Origin: a virus
IMG/VR virus record: IMGVR_UViG_3300025940_000004
Span: 1-44,355 of that record
Direction: 5' to 3' (one strand)
DNA length: 44,355 nt
Below the pieces are notes generated by a model. The model was not told the origin of the DNA. It made no database searches and worked only from the letters and a program-made list of their open reading frames with translations. A program made the position numbers and the translations under genes. This document shows positions 13,732 to 21,002 of this stretch, piece after piece (position 1 is the first letter of the stretch; every line of letters starts with the position of its first letter).

Positions 13732-13970
13732 GCCGCCTCTCCCAAATGGATCAGGCCGGTATGGCTCTCACACTGGAACCCAATGCAGACGAACCGCTTG
13801 CTCCCTGCGTCGATCATAGCGCCAGCACGGGCCAGCTCCTCGATCTGAGCATCAGTCGCCTTGGGATATTCCCTGCGCATTGCTTTGCGGTAGTGGTCCT
13901 TGTCTGCACCAGTGGGCCAGATCAGGAGCGGGTAGCCGCGATCCTGTGCGGTGGGAGCGTAGCCGCTCAT
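13728..13970 (-). CDS. Hypothetical phage protein
   Basis: 80 residues. GADKDHYRKAMRREYPKATD is a basic helix, followed by a hydrophobic/Cys segment (FVCIGFQCESHTG) that might coordinate a metal through Cys-Cys-His. Coupled by ATGA to both neighbours. Not recognised. Confidence 0.55.
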   Translation of the reverse strand: MSGYAPTAQDRGYPLLIWPTGADKDHYRKAMRREYPKATDAQIEELARAGAMIDAGSKRFVCIGFQCESHTGLIHLGEAA

Positions 13971-14206
13971 GGCTTGGACCTTTCGGCAAGCATGGCATCG
14001 GCGAGCGAGTAGGCCTCGCCAGCGATAACTTGGCCGGGCGTTTTATCGCCGAGCTCTGGGAGCCGCCCATCAAGCAGGATAGCAAGGAAGCCGTTCAGCG
14101 CCTGCCCCGCGAACCAATCGCGTAGGGTCATGCCGTAGTCAGGCTGCGAAACGCAGTCGCCGGGGATTGCCAGCGGGAATGCCTGCGGGTTCTCCGGGCC
14201 CTTCAT
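13967..14206 (-). CDS. Conserved phage protein (GMTLRDWFAGQAL type)
   Basis: 79 residues. The phrase YGMTLRDWFAGQALNGFLA is shared by many small phage and prophage proteins in proteobacteria; a mainly helical fold with an amphipathic surface is likely. Function not known. Overlaps both neighbours by ATGA. Confidence 0.7.
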   Translation of the reverse strand: MKGPENPQAFPLAIPGDCVSQPDYGMTLRDWFAGQALNGFLAILLDGRLPELGDKTPGQVIAGEAYSLADAMLAERSKP

Positions 14207-14541
14207 GCCAGCCGTCCCTGCGACAGCGCTACCATTTCATTGGTTTCGGTGTTGAGGGCTTCGAGGGCTGCGGCGCGTGCGGACAGGGACAGGAAGTCCG
14301 CCATCAGCTTCTTTGGGATTGCGGCTCCGTGCTCAAACTCTGTGTCGCCCGGATAGGCGTACTGCCGGTCCTTGATATCCCAAGGCTCGCCGTCAATGTC
14401 CTCGCTCACGTCGCGACGGAGACAGATCACACAGTCTGTGCCGGCGAACTTCATAGCCTCGGCCAGCGTGTCAAAGGCGGATGTGTCGACGATCTCCTCG
14501 CCATCCATCTGCTCGACAACCCATTCGTAGGTTACGGCCAT
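14203..14541 (-). CDS. First gene of the leftward early operon, hypothetical
   Basis: 112 residues starting MAVTYEWVVEQMDGEEIVDT. Beta-rich N-terminal half with CVICLRRDVSEDIDG, helical C-terminus. It is the first gene after the PL promoter-operator, so it should be made early on induction, the position of lambda N-like or anti-host proteins; no antiterminator motif is visible. GGGAGA lies about 10 bases before the ATG. Confidence 0.6.
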   Translation of the reverse strand: MAVTYEWVVEQMDGEEIVDTSAFDTLAEAMKFAGTDCVICLRRDVSEDIDGEPWDIKDRQYAYPGDTEFEHGAAIPKKLMADFLSLSARAAALEALNTETNEMVALSQGRLA

Positions 14542-14599
14542 GTCGATCTATCTCCCAATTACCGAAGTAGGCGGGGCCTTCCTTCGATGTTGGGAGCGG

Positions 14600-14641
14600 T
14601 ATGTGCGACTATCGCACCTTAGTCAAGCGAAAATCGCACAT
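14600..14641 (-). promoter_or_regulatory. Leftward early promoter PL with repressor operators
   Basis: On the - strand -35 TTGACT (14628-14623), 17-bp spacer, -10 CATACC (14605-14600). The spacer holds a perfect 15-bp operator GTGCG-N5-CGCAC (14605-14619). A degenerate second operator, AAGCG-N5-CGCAT (14627-14641), overlaps the -35. The same operator sequence and spacing occur in the rightward promoter at 15746-15774. The remaining bases to 14660 include an AAATCGC/GCGATTT inverted repeat (14642-14660). Confidence 0.75.
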
Positions 14642-14660
14642 AAATCGCACGTGGCGATTT

Positions 14661-15056
14661 TTATGGGACCGGGCAATGTCCTGCACGGGCGAGGGCAACA
14701 TAGAATCTCGCCAGCCCAAGAGCTGTCTTTCGCTTATCGGCTAGAGCGGCATCCCAATCGGGCGGCGCAATGTTGTGCTGCCGGTACTCTTGGAATTCAG
14801 AGGATGTGGCGCTGGTTAGCGCATCGGTGCAGCCGCCTATGGTGGCCTCCGCCACTTCGTTGATGGAGTCCGGACCTTGTGCCAGTCTCATGCCCCAGCG
14901 AGAAACGCAGGCATCTACCTTTTGCTGCCAGCTCGCACTGTCGTTTCCGAGCTTAAGTGACTGCTCAAGCGACATCGGCACAATGCAAATGTGATCATCA
15001 GCCTTCTTTTGGCATCCGACCAGCAGAACGAAAATCAGAGGCGCCGCGCGAACCAC
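14661..15056 (-). CDS. Lipoprotein co-expressed with the repressor
   Basis: 131 residues from a GTG at 15056 that has GGGGAGG about 7 bases upstream. The N-terminus MVRAAPLIFVLLVGC is a short lipoprotein signal with lipobox LVGC, followed by QKK, so the mature protein is probably anchored to a membrane facing the periplasm. Three further Cys could form disulfides. The gene overlaps the repressor gene by 22 bp and lies downstream on the same strand, so it should be made in the lysogen. Lysogen-expressed lipoproteins often block superinfection or change the host surface; that role is inference. Confidence 0.75.
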   Translation of the reverse strand: MVRAAPLIFVLLVGCQKKADDHICIVPMSLEQSLKLGNDSASWQQKVDACVSRWGMRLAQGPDSINEVAEATIGGCTDALTSATSSEFQEYRQHNIAPPDWDAALADKRKTALGLARFYVALARAGHCPVP

Positions 15057-15685
15057 ACAGGCCTCCCCAATATAGTCGCTTCAGTTTCTTCGACCTCATA
15101 AGCTGTATAGCGTTCGTTTGCGGAGAATATTCTGTACCAGCCGCGCTTATGCGGCACTCTCTCGACTAGTTTTACCACATAGCCGTCACCATCCCACAGC
15201 GCGAATGAGCCTGGCTGCCGTGGATCACGATCTCGCTTGTCCGCGAGAATTTGATCCCCGTGGAGAAAGTCAGGAAACATGCTGTCACCCCGCACATCGA
15301 TAAGTACGAAGTCTTCGGGATGCCCGCGCAGTTCCTCTTCAATTAGGCGCCGGGGAAGGCGGGCCACGGCGCGATCCCCTTCTCCCGTACCGCCACCACC
15401 CATGCCCGCATAGGACGGCATAACGTCTACAGAGACGTAATCCCCGATCAGGCCTTCCTCTTCGTCGGCCAAGGGGCGTGAGCGGCGCACAGCCTGCGCC
15501 TCACCCGCTTCGCGCTCGGCTTCCTCAACCAGCGCTCTTAGCGGGCCGATCTCAGTAGCCTTTATCGATCGCTTGCCGGCCACCAATTTCGTGGCGGTAG
15601 TGCGGTCACGACCGATCACCTCCGCGATCTTGTCATGCGGCACAGCAAAGCGCTTCAGCGCCTCAACGATTTCCCCCGGCTCCAT
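15035..15685 (-). CDS. CI/LexA-type prophage repressor (S24 peptidase)
   Basis: 216 residues from ATG at 15685. The N-terminal domain (EIVEALKRFAVPHDKIAEVI, then TTATKLVAGKRSIKATEI) is a helix-turn-helix; the C-terminal domain is a LexA/CI S24 peptidase with nucleophile Ser135 (VRGDSMFPDF) and general base Lys172 (YVVKLVE). Ala93-Gly94 (SYAGMG) between them is a candidate self-cleavage site, so SOS induction is expected. It is transcribed leftward from the region holding operators O1-O3, and a TAAAAT (15744-15739) is a likely -10. Longer N-terminal extensions would cross the operators, so 15685 is taken as the start. Confidence 0.88.
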   Translation of the reverse strand: MEPGEIVEALKRFAVPHDKIAEVIGRDRTTATKLVAGKRSIKATEIGPLRALVEEAEREAGEAQAVRRSRPLADEEEGLIGDYVSVDVMPSYAGMGGGGTGEGDRAVARLPRRLIEEELRGHPEDFVLIDVRGDSMFPDFLHGDQILADKRDRDPRQPGSFALWDGDGYVVKLVERVPHKRGWYRIFSANERYTAYEVEETEATILGRPVWFARRL

Positions 15686-15695
15686 CAAAACGCTT

Positions 15696-15774
15696 GTGCG
15701 ATTTTCGCGCCCGCACGGGAAGTGCGATTGCCGCACGCATTTTACTTGCATGTGGTGCGTTAATCGCACATGAT
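15696..15774. promoter_or_regulatory. Immunity-region operators O1-O3 and rightward promoter PR
   Basis: Three 15-bp sites of the form GTGCG-N5-CGCAC: 15696-15710 (last half CGCGC), 15722-15736 (perfect) and 15755-15769 (perfect). On the + strand TTGCAT (15746-15751), 17 bp, CATGAT (15769-15774) forms PR, with the third site filling the spacer exactly as in PL. On the - strand TAAAAT (15744-15739) may be the -10 for the repressor, with O2 just downstream, giving autoregulation. Confidence 0.78.
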
Positions 15775-15784
15775 GGCCGGCGCG

Positions 15785-16006
15785 ATGAAAAGCGTCTTTC
15801 AAAAGATGGGTGGTATCCGCCCAATGGCCGCCAAGCTCGGTGTTCCCTCTTCCACTGTGAAGAGCTGGCATGCCAAGCGTGAAATCCCTCTGTGGCGTCA
15901 ACGCGCCGTGCTCGATGCCGCCAAGAGTCACGGAGTGTCGCTTACCTCTGACGAGGTGGCGAATGTACTGCCTGACGAGCCTGAAACCGAACAGGCTGCC
16001 GCATGA
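15785..16006 (+). CDS. Cro-like helix-turn-helix protein
   Basis: 73 residues from MKSVFQKMGGIRPMAAKLGV; the recognition helix is in SSTVKSWHAKREIP, and the IPLWRQRAVLDAAKSHG end is typical of Cro/YdaS-like regulators that oppose a divergent CI. Upstream ATGs at 15770 and 15773 fall inside the -10 box of PR, so they should not be in the message; Met at 15785 is only a few bases past the predicted start of transcription, giving a nearly leaderless mRNA. First gene of the rightward early operon. Confidence 0.78.
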   Translation: MKSVFQKMGGIRPMAAKLGVPSSTVKSWHAKREIPLWRQRAVLDAAKSHGVSLTSDEVANVLPDEPETEQAAA

Positions 16007-16239
16007 TCCGCCGTCAACCCATCATCAAGGCGGAGCTTCGTGGAAAGCCCGTTCGCATCGTCAACAACCGAGTTGTCGAAATCCTGCGCTTCATTCCGCT
16101 GACCGCGTCGGGCCACCCCGACAAGCGATCCCTCCCCAGATCCTATCACCGGTCCCTCTCCCCCCAAGGCGAGATCGGTGAGCCCGCGCCGTCGGCTCCA
16201 AATGGCGGCGCGGGCACCCTTGCTGAGTGGATCGCATGA
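16003..16239 (+). CDS. Hypothetical early protein
   Basis: 78 residues. Basic N-terminus (MIRRQPIIKAELRGKPVRIV) with a beta-strand look, and a disordered Pro/Gly/Ser-rich C-terminal half. ATGA-coupled to cro and to the next gene. Not recognised. Confidence 0.55.
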   Translation: MIRRQPIIKAELRGKPVRIVNNRVVEILRFIPLTASGHPDKRSLPRSYHRSLSPQGEIGEPAPSAPNGGAGTLAEWIA

Positions 16240-16445
16240 GCGAGGACAACGACTTCTGGGACACTGACCCCCGCCAACGCGGCCAAGGCAGTCTCGCCTT
16301 CATCGCCTTCATGGGTTGGCTGATCTGCCTCCCATTCGATCTGTGCGCGAGCCTTCGACGCAGCACGAAGCGCGATCCTCTCGGTGAGGATTCCGGCGCG
16401 GACTGGGGCTGTGAACATCTTTATCACGGAGACGTATCTAAATGA
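16236..16445 (+). CDS. Small single-pass membrane protein
   Basis: 69 residues starting MSEDNDFWDTDPRQRGQ, then one hydrophobic helix (SLAFIAFMGWLICLPF) and a charged tail with two His and a Cys. ATGA overlap with the upstream stop fixes the start at 16236. Function unknown; early phage membrane peptides may alter host envelope or superinfection. Confidence 0.55.
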   Translation: MSEDNDFWDTDPRQRGQGSLAFIAFMGWLICLPFDLCASLRRSTKRDPLGEDSGADWGCEHLYHGDVSK

Positions 16446-16930
16446 CGCAGCGCAGCAATGTCTTGGCCCGCAAGCCGCGCCCGACCACAAAGTCTTATCG
16501 GGCGGCGGTCAAGCAGATCGTCCTTAGTCTCCAGGGCCAACATGGTCTGAACGACCCAGAACTGGCTGAGCGCTTGGGCTGCTCGTCTGGCACCGTCAAG
16601 AATGCGCGCACCGAGGCGACGAACCTTGATGGCGTGACGCTGGCCAATATCGAATACGAGTTTGGCCCGTCCGCACTCGATCCATTTCTTGAGCTTGGCG
16701 GCTCGCGGTCTGTCCCCAACGGATCGCTGTGCGACACGGACGGAAATCCCGCCCTGGCGCTGCTCGGCGCGCTCCACGTCATCATCGAAACCCAACATAC
16801 GGAAAGCGACGGTGGCGTTGAAACGACGCCCAAGGAAGCCGCGAAGATCGTCGGGAAACTCAGGGCCGCCCGCCGCTCCTTGGATGCCCTGATCGCGCTC
16901 GCAGACAGCGCCGTAGTGGAGGCAGCATGA
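16442..16930 (+). CDS. Helix-turn-helix regulatory protein
   Basis: 162 residues. NDPELAERLGCSSGTVKNAR is a clear helix-turn-helix around residues 37-56, preceded by a basic N-terminus. The middle (EFGPSALDPFLELGG) and a C-terminal helix (KIVGKLRAARRSLDALIALA) could mediate multimers. Its place, second regulator after cro, is that of CII-like activators or alphaproteobacterial phage regulators, but no sequence evidence identifies the target. Confidence 0.7.
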   Translation: MTQRSNVLARKPRPTTKSYRAAVKQIVLSLQGQHGLNDPELAERLGCSSGTVKNARTEATNLDGVTLANIEYEFGPSALDPFLELGGSRSVPNGSLCDTDGNPALALLGALHVIIETQHTESDGGVETTPKEAAKIVGKLRAARRSLDALIALADSAVVEAA

Positions 16931-17283
16931 GCAACGACAATCGCCCCGCGCCGAACCCGCTATTGCGCGAAGCCGCGACTTCGACAGCGTTCAACCTGAC
17001 GTTGAGCCGATATCACGTGCAGGTTCTTGATCAGCTTGCGCAGGGCAGCACCGGTAACCTTGATGGCCGATCCATTTGGGTTCCGACAGCAATCGGCCTC
17101 GGTCGTCGCGGCCTGATTGAACACCGCCACAATCCAAACTGGAAAGGCGAGCACCGCAGCGCCGGCAGCATCAACGATTACTACCGCCTGACGCGGGCGG
17201 GATGGCTCATGCACGATCTGCTGGCCGAGGCCGGAATGGTCGCGCGCGTTGAAAGCAAAGCGCAGCGGAGGCTTGTCGCATGA
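16927..17283 (+). CDS. Winged-helix-like phage protein
   Basis: 118 residues. LSRYHVQVLDQLAQGS, IGLGRRGLIEHR and YYRLTRAGWLMHDLLAEAG match the order of a winged helix ending in an LTxAG turn, as in many small phage regulators. Coupled to neighbours by ATGA. DNA binding is likely but unproven. Confidence 0.6.
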   Translation: MSNDNRPAPNPLLREAATSTAFNLTLSRYHVQVLDQLAQGSTGNLDGRSIWVPTAIGLGRRGLIEHRHNPNWKGEHRSAGSINDYYRLTRAGWLMHDLLAEAGMVARVESKAQRRLVA

Positions 17284-17537
17284 TCATCTACATCACCCTA
17301 GCCTATGGTCTGATCGTCACTGGGGTTAACCTCCTGTTGCGCCGGGAAGTGGCCCGAGCCCGGTCCCAGCGCGACACATGGCGCGAGGTTTACGATAAGG
17401 CCCTCTCCGATCTGGACGCCATTTACTACACGCGCCACCTCGCCGCCAAGAAAGCCCGTGCCGCACAAATAGCCCAACGCAAAGCCCAGGTCCTCGCAAA
17501 GGCAGCCGAGCTTCAGGTTGATCGGATCGCGGCGTGA
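17280..17537 (+). CDS. Small membrane-anchored coiled-coil protein
   Basis: 85 residues: one N-terminal membrane helix (MIIYITLAYGLIVTGVNLLL) and then a long basic helix (REVARARSQRDTWREVYDKA and an Ala/Lys/Gln-rich tail) facing the cytoplasm. ATGA overlap upstream, GTGA overlap downstream. Role unknown. Confidence 0.6.
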   Translation: MIIYITLAYGLIVTGVNLLLRREVARARSQRDTWREVYDKALSDLDAIYYTRHLAAKKARAAQIAQRKAQVLAKAAELQVDRIAA

Positions 17538-17911
17538 GCTATCCCGACATCAAAACATGCGAGGGGTGCGGCGAGAAGTTTGAGCGGCCCGCTCCGCTTG
17601 AAATGCTCCGCTGGCGCGCACGGCGCTATTGCAGCCGCCGCTGTGGGCTCGCGACTATCGGCCATGATTTCCATGGTGGCGGCGCGATCACAGCGGAAAC
17701 CATGGCGCGCAATGCCGCCAAGATAGCCAGCGAGGCGCTGCTAATCCGCTCCATCAAATACGGCCTCAACCACGATAGCGATTTAGGCATGGGTTACCAT
17801 GCTTTCATGGACCGTGCCCGTGAATTGGGGCTGGTCGCTAAGAATCATGGCGACCCCCAATTTATGGGGTCAATAGGTAGCCCGGTTTTAACATCGGGTG
17901 GCTTTGCATGA
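17534..17911 (+). CDS. Zinc-finger phage protein
   Basis: 125 residues from a GTG that overlaps the previous stop. KTCEGCGEKFERP and RRYCSRRCGLATIG give CxxC and CxxxC, a zinc-binding treble-clef-like unit often described in small phage proteins. The C-terminal half is helical with no known motif. Directly upstream of rusA, so it may be involved in recombination or replication. Confidence 0.65.
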   Translation: MSYPDIKTCEGCGEKFERPAPLEMLRWRARRYCSRRCGLATIGHDFHGGGAITAETMARNAAKIASEALLIRSIKYGLNHDSDLGMGYHAFMDRARELGLVAKNHGDPQFMGSIGSPVLTSGGFA

Positions 17912-18360
17912 ACGCGCCTTGGGTAGCTCCAGCTCCAGAATTGGTGATCGTCACTGTTGACGGAGCGCCCGTGGCGAAGGGCCGCGCCCGCGTCACAACG
18001 CGAGGCAGGTTCGCCCGCGTCTACACGCCGGCCAAAACACGCCGCTATGAGGATTTGGTACGCTGCGAAGCCGTCGCGGTGATGCAGGATCGACCGCCCG
18101 TACTGGACGCCGTGACCCTGTGCGTAACGGCTTATGTGACCATGCCGAAGTCATTGAGCCGCAAGAGGCGCGCTGACGCCATAGACGGCATCCTGAAGCC
18201 CACAACGCGGCCCGATGCGGATAATTACGCCAAGGCTGCTCTGGATGGTTGCAACGGCATTCTGTTCAAGGACGATAGCCAGGTCACGGATCTGATCGTC
18301 CGCAAGCGTTATTCCAATCGCCCACGGCTCGTCATTACCATGGAGGTTGATGAGGCATGA
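17908..18360 (+). CDS. rusA: RusA-family Holliday junction resolvase
   Basis: 150 residues. The N-terminal strand VTVDGAPVAKGRARVT and the acidic catalytic cluster RPDADNYAKAALDG (Asp103, Asp105, Asp113) with FKDDSQV (Asp122/123) and Lys133 are the RusA hallmarks. It cuts four-way junctions from phage recombination or replication so that DNA can be packaged. ATGA overlaps on both sides. Confidence 0.92.
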   Translation: MNAPWVAPAPELVIVTVDGAPVAKGRARVTTRGRFARVYTPAKTRRYEDLVRCEAVAVMQDRPPVLDAVTLCVTAYVTMPKSLSRKRRADAIDGILKPTTRPDADNYAKAALDGCNGILFKDDSQVTDLIVRKRYSNRPRLVITMEVDEA

Positions 18361-18965
18361 GCCGTTGGTTTCGCATGTACGACGAGCTGCTGGATGACCC
18401 CAAGGTTCAGCGCCTTTCTGGCGATGATTTCAAGGGATGGGTCAACCTTCTCTGCCTGATGTCCCGAGGATCGTCGAACCTTTCGACCGAGAACGATATT
18501 GCATTCGCCCTGCGTCTCGACCCAAGAAAGGCGAAGGCAATGCTCAATCGCCTCATTGATGGCGGATTAATTGTCAAGACAGATCAAGGGTTTGAGCCGC
18601 ACAAGTGGGGCGCTCGCCAGTACAAATCGGACGTTTCAACGGACAGAGTGAAACGTTTCAGGGAACGTTCCAAAACCGCTACCGAAACGCCCCCAGATAC
18701 AGAAGCAGATACAGATGTTCCAGTTACTAACGTAACTGGCGCTGACGTTCCGGATTCGGACAAAGCTTTTTGGGACAGCGCCAAGGCGTACCTCGGCAAG
18801 GCAAAGGCCGCCCATATCGGCAAATGGGTCAAGGATTACGGCAGAGGCAGAACGGCTGCGGCGATAGCTCAATCCCAGGCCGAGCGCGCCGTTGATCCGG
18901 TTCCGTACATCGAAGTGATCCTCCGTAAACCGGCGCTTCAAGCTGTTGGCGGTGACGGATGGTGA
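18357..18965 (+). CDS. Replication initiator / helicase-loader-like protein
   Basis: 202 residues. It starts SRWFRMYDELLDDPKVQRLS, a frequent opening in alphaproteobacterial prophages, and the first 80 residues form a winged helix of the DnaD/replication-O type (SNLSTENDIAFALRLDPRKA, LIDGGLI). A polar linker leads to a C-terminal helical region (AYIGKWVKDYGRGRTAAAIA-like). It stands before the primase-helicase gene, where lambda O/P-like functions belong. An origin may lie in the Thr/Asp linker-coding DNA, as in lambda O, but no iterons were found by eye. Confidence 0.65.
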   Translation: MSRWFRMYDELLDDPKVQRLSGDDFKGWVNLLCLMSRGSSNLSTENDIAFALRLDPRKAKAMLNRLIDGGLIVKTDQGFEPHKWGARQYKSDVSTDRVKRFRERSKTATETPPDTEADTDVPVTNVTGADVPDSDKAFWDSAKAYLGKAKAAHIGKWVKDYGRGRTAAAIAQSQAERAVDPVPYIEVILRKPALQAVGGDGW

Positions 18966-19603
18966 CGGCTGGCGAAATTCTCGGGGAGGCGGGGATTGTT
19001 CTGCGCTCATGGCGGCAGGGGAACCACAAGTGCCTCTGCCCGCAATGTTCGGCAACCCGACGAAACAAGCGCGACCTGTGCCTGTCGGTCATGGTGGGCG
19101 CAGATGGGGTTCAATGGAATTGTCACAATGGCTGCGGGTTCAAGGGCGGAAAGAATTATGATCCACGATCGGCACAAGGACTGGCTGAGCGGACGGGGGA
19201 TAGACCCGATCCTCGCAGAGAAGTTTGGGCTCGCAACGACGCTAGACGGCGGCGCAAACTGGCTGAGCGTGCCCTATGTCGAGCGGGGCAAGGTGGTGAA
19301 CCACAAGCATCGCCTGACGGCGGACAAGCGGCACCGAATGGACGAGGGGGCGCCGCTCGTTCTGTGGAACCACGACGCGCTGTTGAGCCCGGAAGTGGAG
19401 GCCGGCGCCCCGGTGATAATCACGGAGGGCGAGTGGGATGCATTAGTGGCGATCCAGGCGGGCTTTCAGCACGTCCTGTCCGTGCCCAATGGCGCACCCC
19501 GCAACGAGAGCGAGAATCCGTTCGAGGAGAGGCGATACGAGTGTATCCAGCGCAGCCGCGATCTGATCGACCGGGTAAAAACCTTCATCCTCGCCACCGA
19601 TGA
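18959..19603 (+). CDS. Primase zinc-ribbon segment, out of frame with the helicase
   Basis: The first ~67 codons (18959-19159) encode a primase zinc-binding domain: VLRSWRQGNHKCLCPQCSAT (CxxC) and WNCHNGCGFKGG (CxxxC), as at the N-terminus of T7 gp4-type primase-helicases. After KGGKN the frame runs on to 19603 as Arg/Gly/Pro-rich sequence without domain features, while the rest of the expected protein continues in the +1 frame at 19158-20588. A programmed +1 shift near AAT-T-ATG (19155-19160), an indel, or two separate genes could explain this. The frame beyond about 19160 is probably not translated. Confidence 0.6.
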   Translation: MVTAGEILGEAGIVLRSWRQGNHKCLCPQCSATRRNKRDLCLSVMVGADGVQWNCHNGCGFKGGKNYDPRSAQGLAERTGDRPDPRREVWARNDARRRRKLAERALCRAGQGGEPQASPDGGQAAPNGRGGAARSVEPRRAVEPGSGGRRPGDNHGGRVGCISGDPGGLSARPVRAQWRTPQRERESVRGEAIRVYPAQPRSDRPGKNLHPRHR

Positions 19604-20588
19604 CGACGAGCCTGGCCGGGTTCTTGCGGCAGATCTGGCCCGGTTGCTGGGCCCGGAGCGCTGCAAGTTCGTGACCTACGCTGCTGACTGCAAGGACTTG
19701 AACGACGTTCTGCAGATGCACGGCATGGCGACGGTCGTGGCGAACATCAACGGGGCCAAACCCTATCCGGTTAAGGGATATTACCGGTTTCAGGATTTTC
19801 CCGAGCCGCCCGATGTCACATCGTTGGAGATTGGCATGGATGGGCTCGACGACCTGTTCAAGCTGGTACCCGGAACATTCACGGTGATGACCGGCTATGC
19901 TGGCCGGGGAAAAACATCGCTTTTGCTGGTCGCATTGGCGAAGCTGCTCAAGCGCGGCGTTCCGATGGCTGTGGCCTCGTTCGAGACAATGCCAAGGCCG
20001 ATCCTTGAGCGTAGAATGCGGGCGGCGATTTACGAGCTTCCCGAGTTCGCGGCCCAATGCCTTCGCCCTGGTCCAGCCGATAAACTGCTGGATGAGAAGT
20101 TCGGCATCATCGCTCAGACCCCGGAAAACGAGGATACCGAAATGGACCTCGATTATCTGCTTGAGCTGGCGAAGGTAGCGGTCATGCGCGATGGCGTTCG
20201 GCTGCTCGTAATCGATCCATGGAACGAGATCGAGCACAAGCGCAAATCGGACGAGAACGAGACAGACTATACCGGGCGAGCAATCCGGGCGCTCAAGCGT
20301 TTCGCGCGTCTCTACGACTGTGCGGTATGGCTGGTCGCGCATCCTCGCAAGCCGCAGATGGACGGCAAGCTTCGCATTCCCACGCTGTACGATTTGAGCG
20401 GGTCAGCCAATTTCGCCAACAAAGCCGATTACGGCATCGTCATTCACCGCGAGCGCATGGACGATACGATCGTGACCGTCCGGGTGAATAAAGTTCGCAT
20501 GGGGCTGCCGGGGCGATGCGGCGACGTGGTTCTGGACTGGAAGCACGCAACAAGCAGCTACGAGCTGTGCCGGGATCAGGCAGCATGA
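19158..20588 (+). CDS. TOPRIM primase / DnaB-like helicase
   Basis: 476 residues from ATG at 19158, preceded by GGCGGAAAG. The N-terminal part holds a TOPRIM domain: IITEGEWDAL (Glu90) and ATDDDEPG (147-153). The C-terminal part is a RecA-like helicase with Walker A GYAGRGKTS (246-254) and Walker B LLVIDP (349-354), then LVAHPRKP and DLSGSANFANKADYGIVI, as in replicative primase-helicases. It primes and unwinds phage DNA. The zinc ribbon expected in front is in the frame at 18959. An open frame upstream to 18996 has shadow-like composition. Confidence 0.88.
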   Translation: MIHDRHKDWLSGRGIDPILAEKFGLATTLDGGANWLSVPYVERGKVVNHKHRLTADKRHRMDEGAPLVLWNHDALLSPEVEAGAPVIITEGEWDALVAIQAGFQHVLSVPNGAPRNESENPFEERRYECIQRSRDLIDRVKTFILATDDDEPGRVLAADLARLLGPERCKFVTYAADCKDLNDVLQMHGMATVVANINGAKPYPVKGYYRFQDFPEPPDVTSLEIGMDGLDDLFKLVPGTFTVMTGYAGRGKTSLLLVALAKLLKRGVPMAVASFETMPRPILERRMRAAIYELPEFAAQCLRPGPADKLLDEKFGIIAQTPENEDTEMDLDYLLELAKVAVMRDGVRLLVIDPWNEIEHKRKSDENETDYTGRAIRALKRFARLYDCAVWLVAHPRKPQMDGKLRIPTLYDLSGSANFANKADYGIVIHRERMDDTIVTVRVNKVRMGLPGRCGDVVLDWKHATSSYELCRDQAA

Positions 20589-20914
20589 CCCAATCCATAC
20601 GCGAGAAAGCCATAGAGGCGATGGCCAGATCGGTTGCGCGCAAGATCGCAGACGATGCGTGTTTGGCCATGCCCGTCGCTCAGATGCACGAGGACGAACA
20701 CTGGCCGGAATTCAGAGATGACGCGGAAGTTGCGTTCGACGCAGCCATAAAGGTTCTCATGGAGCCTGATGAGGCGATGGTTCGCGCTGGCGAGATCGAA
20801 TGCAATGATTGCCTAGATCAGGCTTGGCCTACTGGCGAGCATGCGAACTGCGATTTCGACCTTGATGCGCCGAAAGCAATTTTCCGCGCCATGCTCAAGG
20901 CCGCATCACAATGA
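20585..20914 (+). CDS. Hypothetical early protein
   Basis: 109 residues from MTQSIREKAIEAMARSVARK, coupled by ATGA to the helicase stop. Helical, with acidic HEDEHWPEFRDDAEVAFDAA and two Cys (ECNDCLDQAW), and one more later. Similar short proteins beginning with REKAIEAMAR occur in rhizobial and sphingomonad prophages. Function unknown. It is the last gene of the rightward early operon. Confidence 0.6.
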   Translation: MTQSIREKAIEAMARSVARKIADDACLAMPVAQMHEDEHWPEFRDDAEVAFDAAIKVLMEPDEAMVRAGEIECNDCLDQAWPTGEHANCDFDLDAPKAIFRAMLKAASQ

Positions 20915-20942
20915 TACACCATATCAAACGCGCCAAGGCGCT

Positions 20943-20980
20943 GCCCGCCGGCTGCAATGCCCCTCCCGTGGCCGGCGGGC
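20943..20980 (+). terminator. Strong GC-rich hairpin between early and packaging genes
   Basis: GCCCGCCGGC (20943-20952) pairs perfectly with GCCGGCGGGC (20971-20980) across an 18-base loop. The following TACTTTG is only weakly T-rich, so this may be a weak or antitermination-controlled terminator, or a structure near the packaging start. It ends the early operon and precedes terS. Confidence 0.5.
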
Positions 20981-21002
20981 TACTTTGTGCAAGGAGTGAG
21001 TG

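Noticed and set aside
14642-14660. AAATCGC/GCGATTT inverted repeat with following T run as a rightward terminator
   Set aside because: No rightward gene ends here; it more likely belongs to the repressor operator region or is the end of the lipoprotein transcript on the other strand, which would lack a T run.
19160-19603. C-terminal extension of the zinc-ribbon frame
   Set aside because: Arg/Gly/Pro-rich sequence lying over the helicase gene in another frame; probably not translated.
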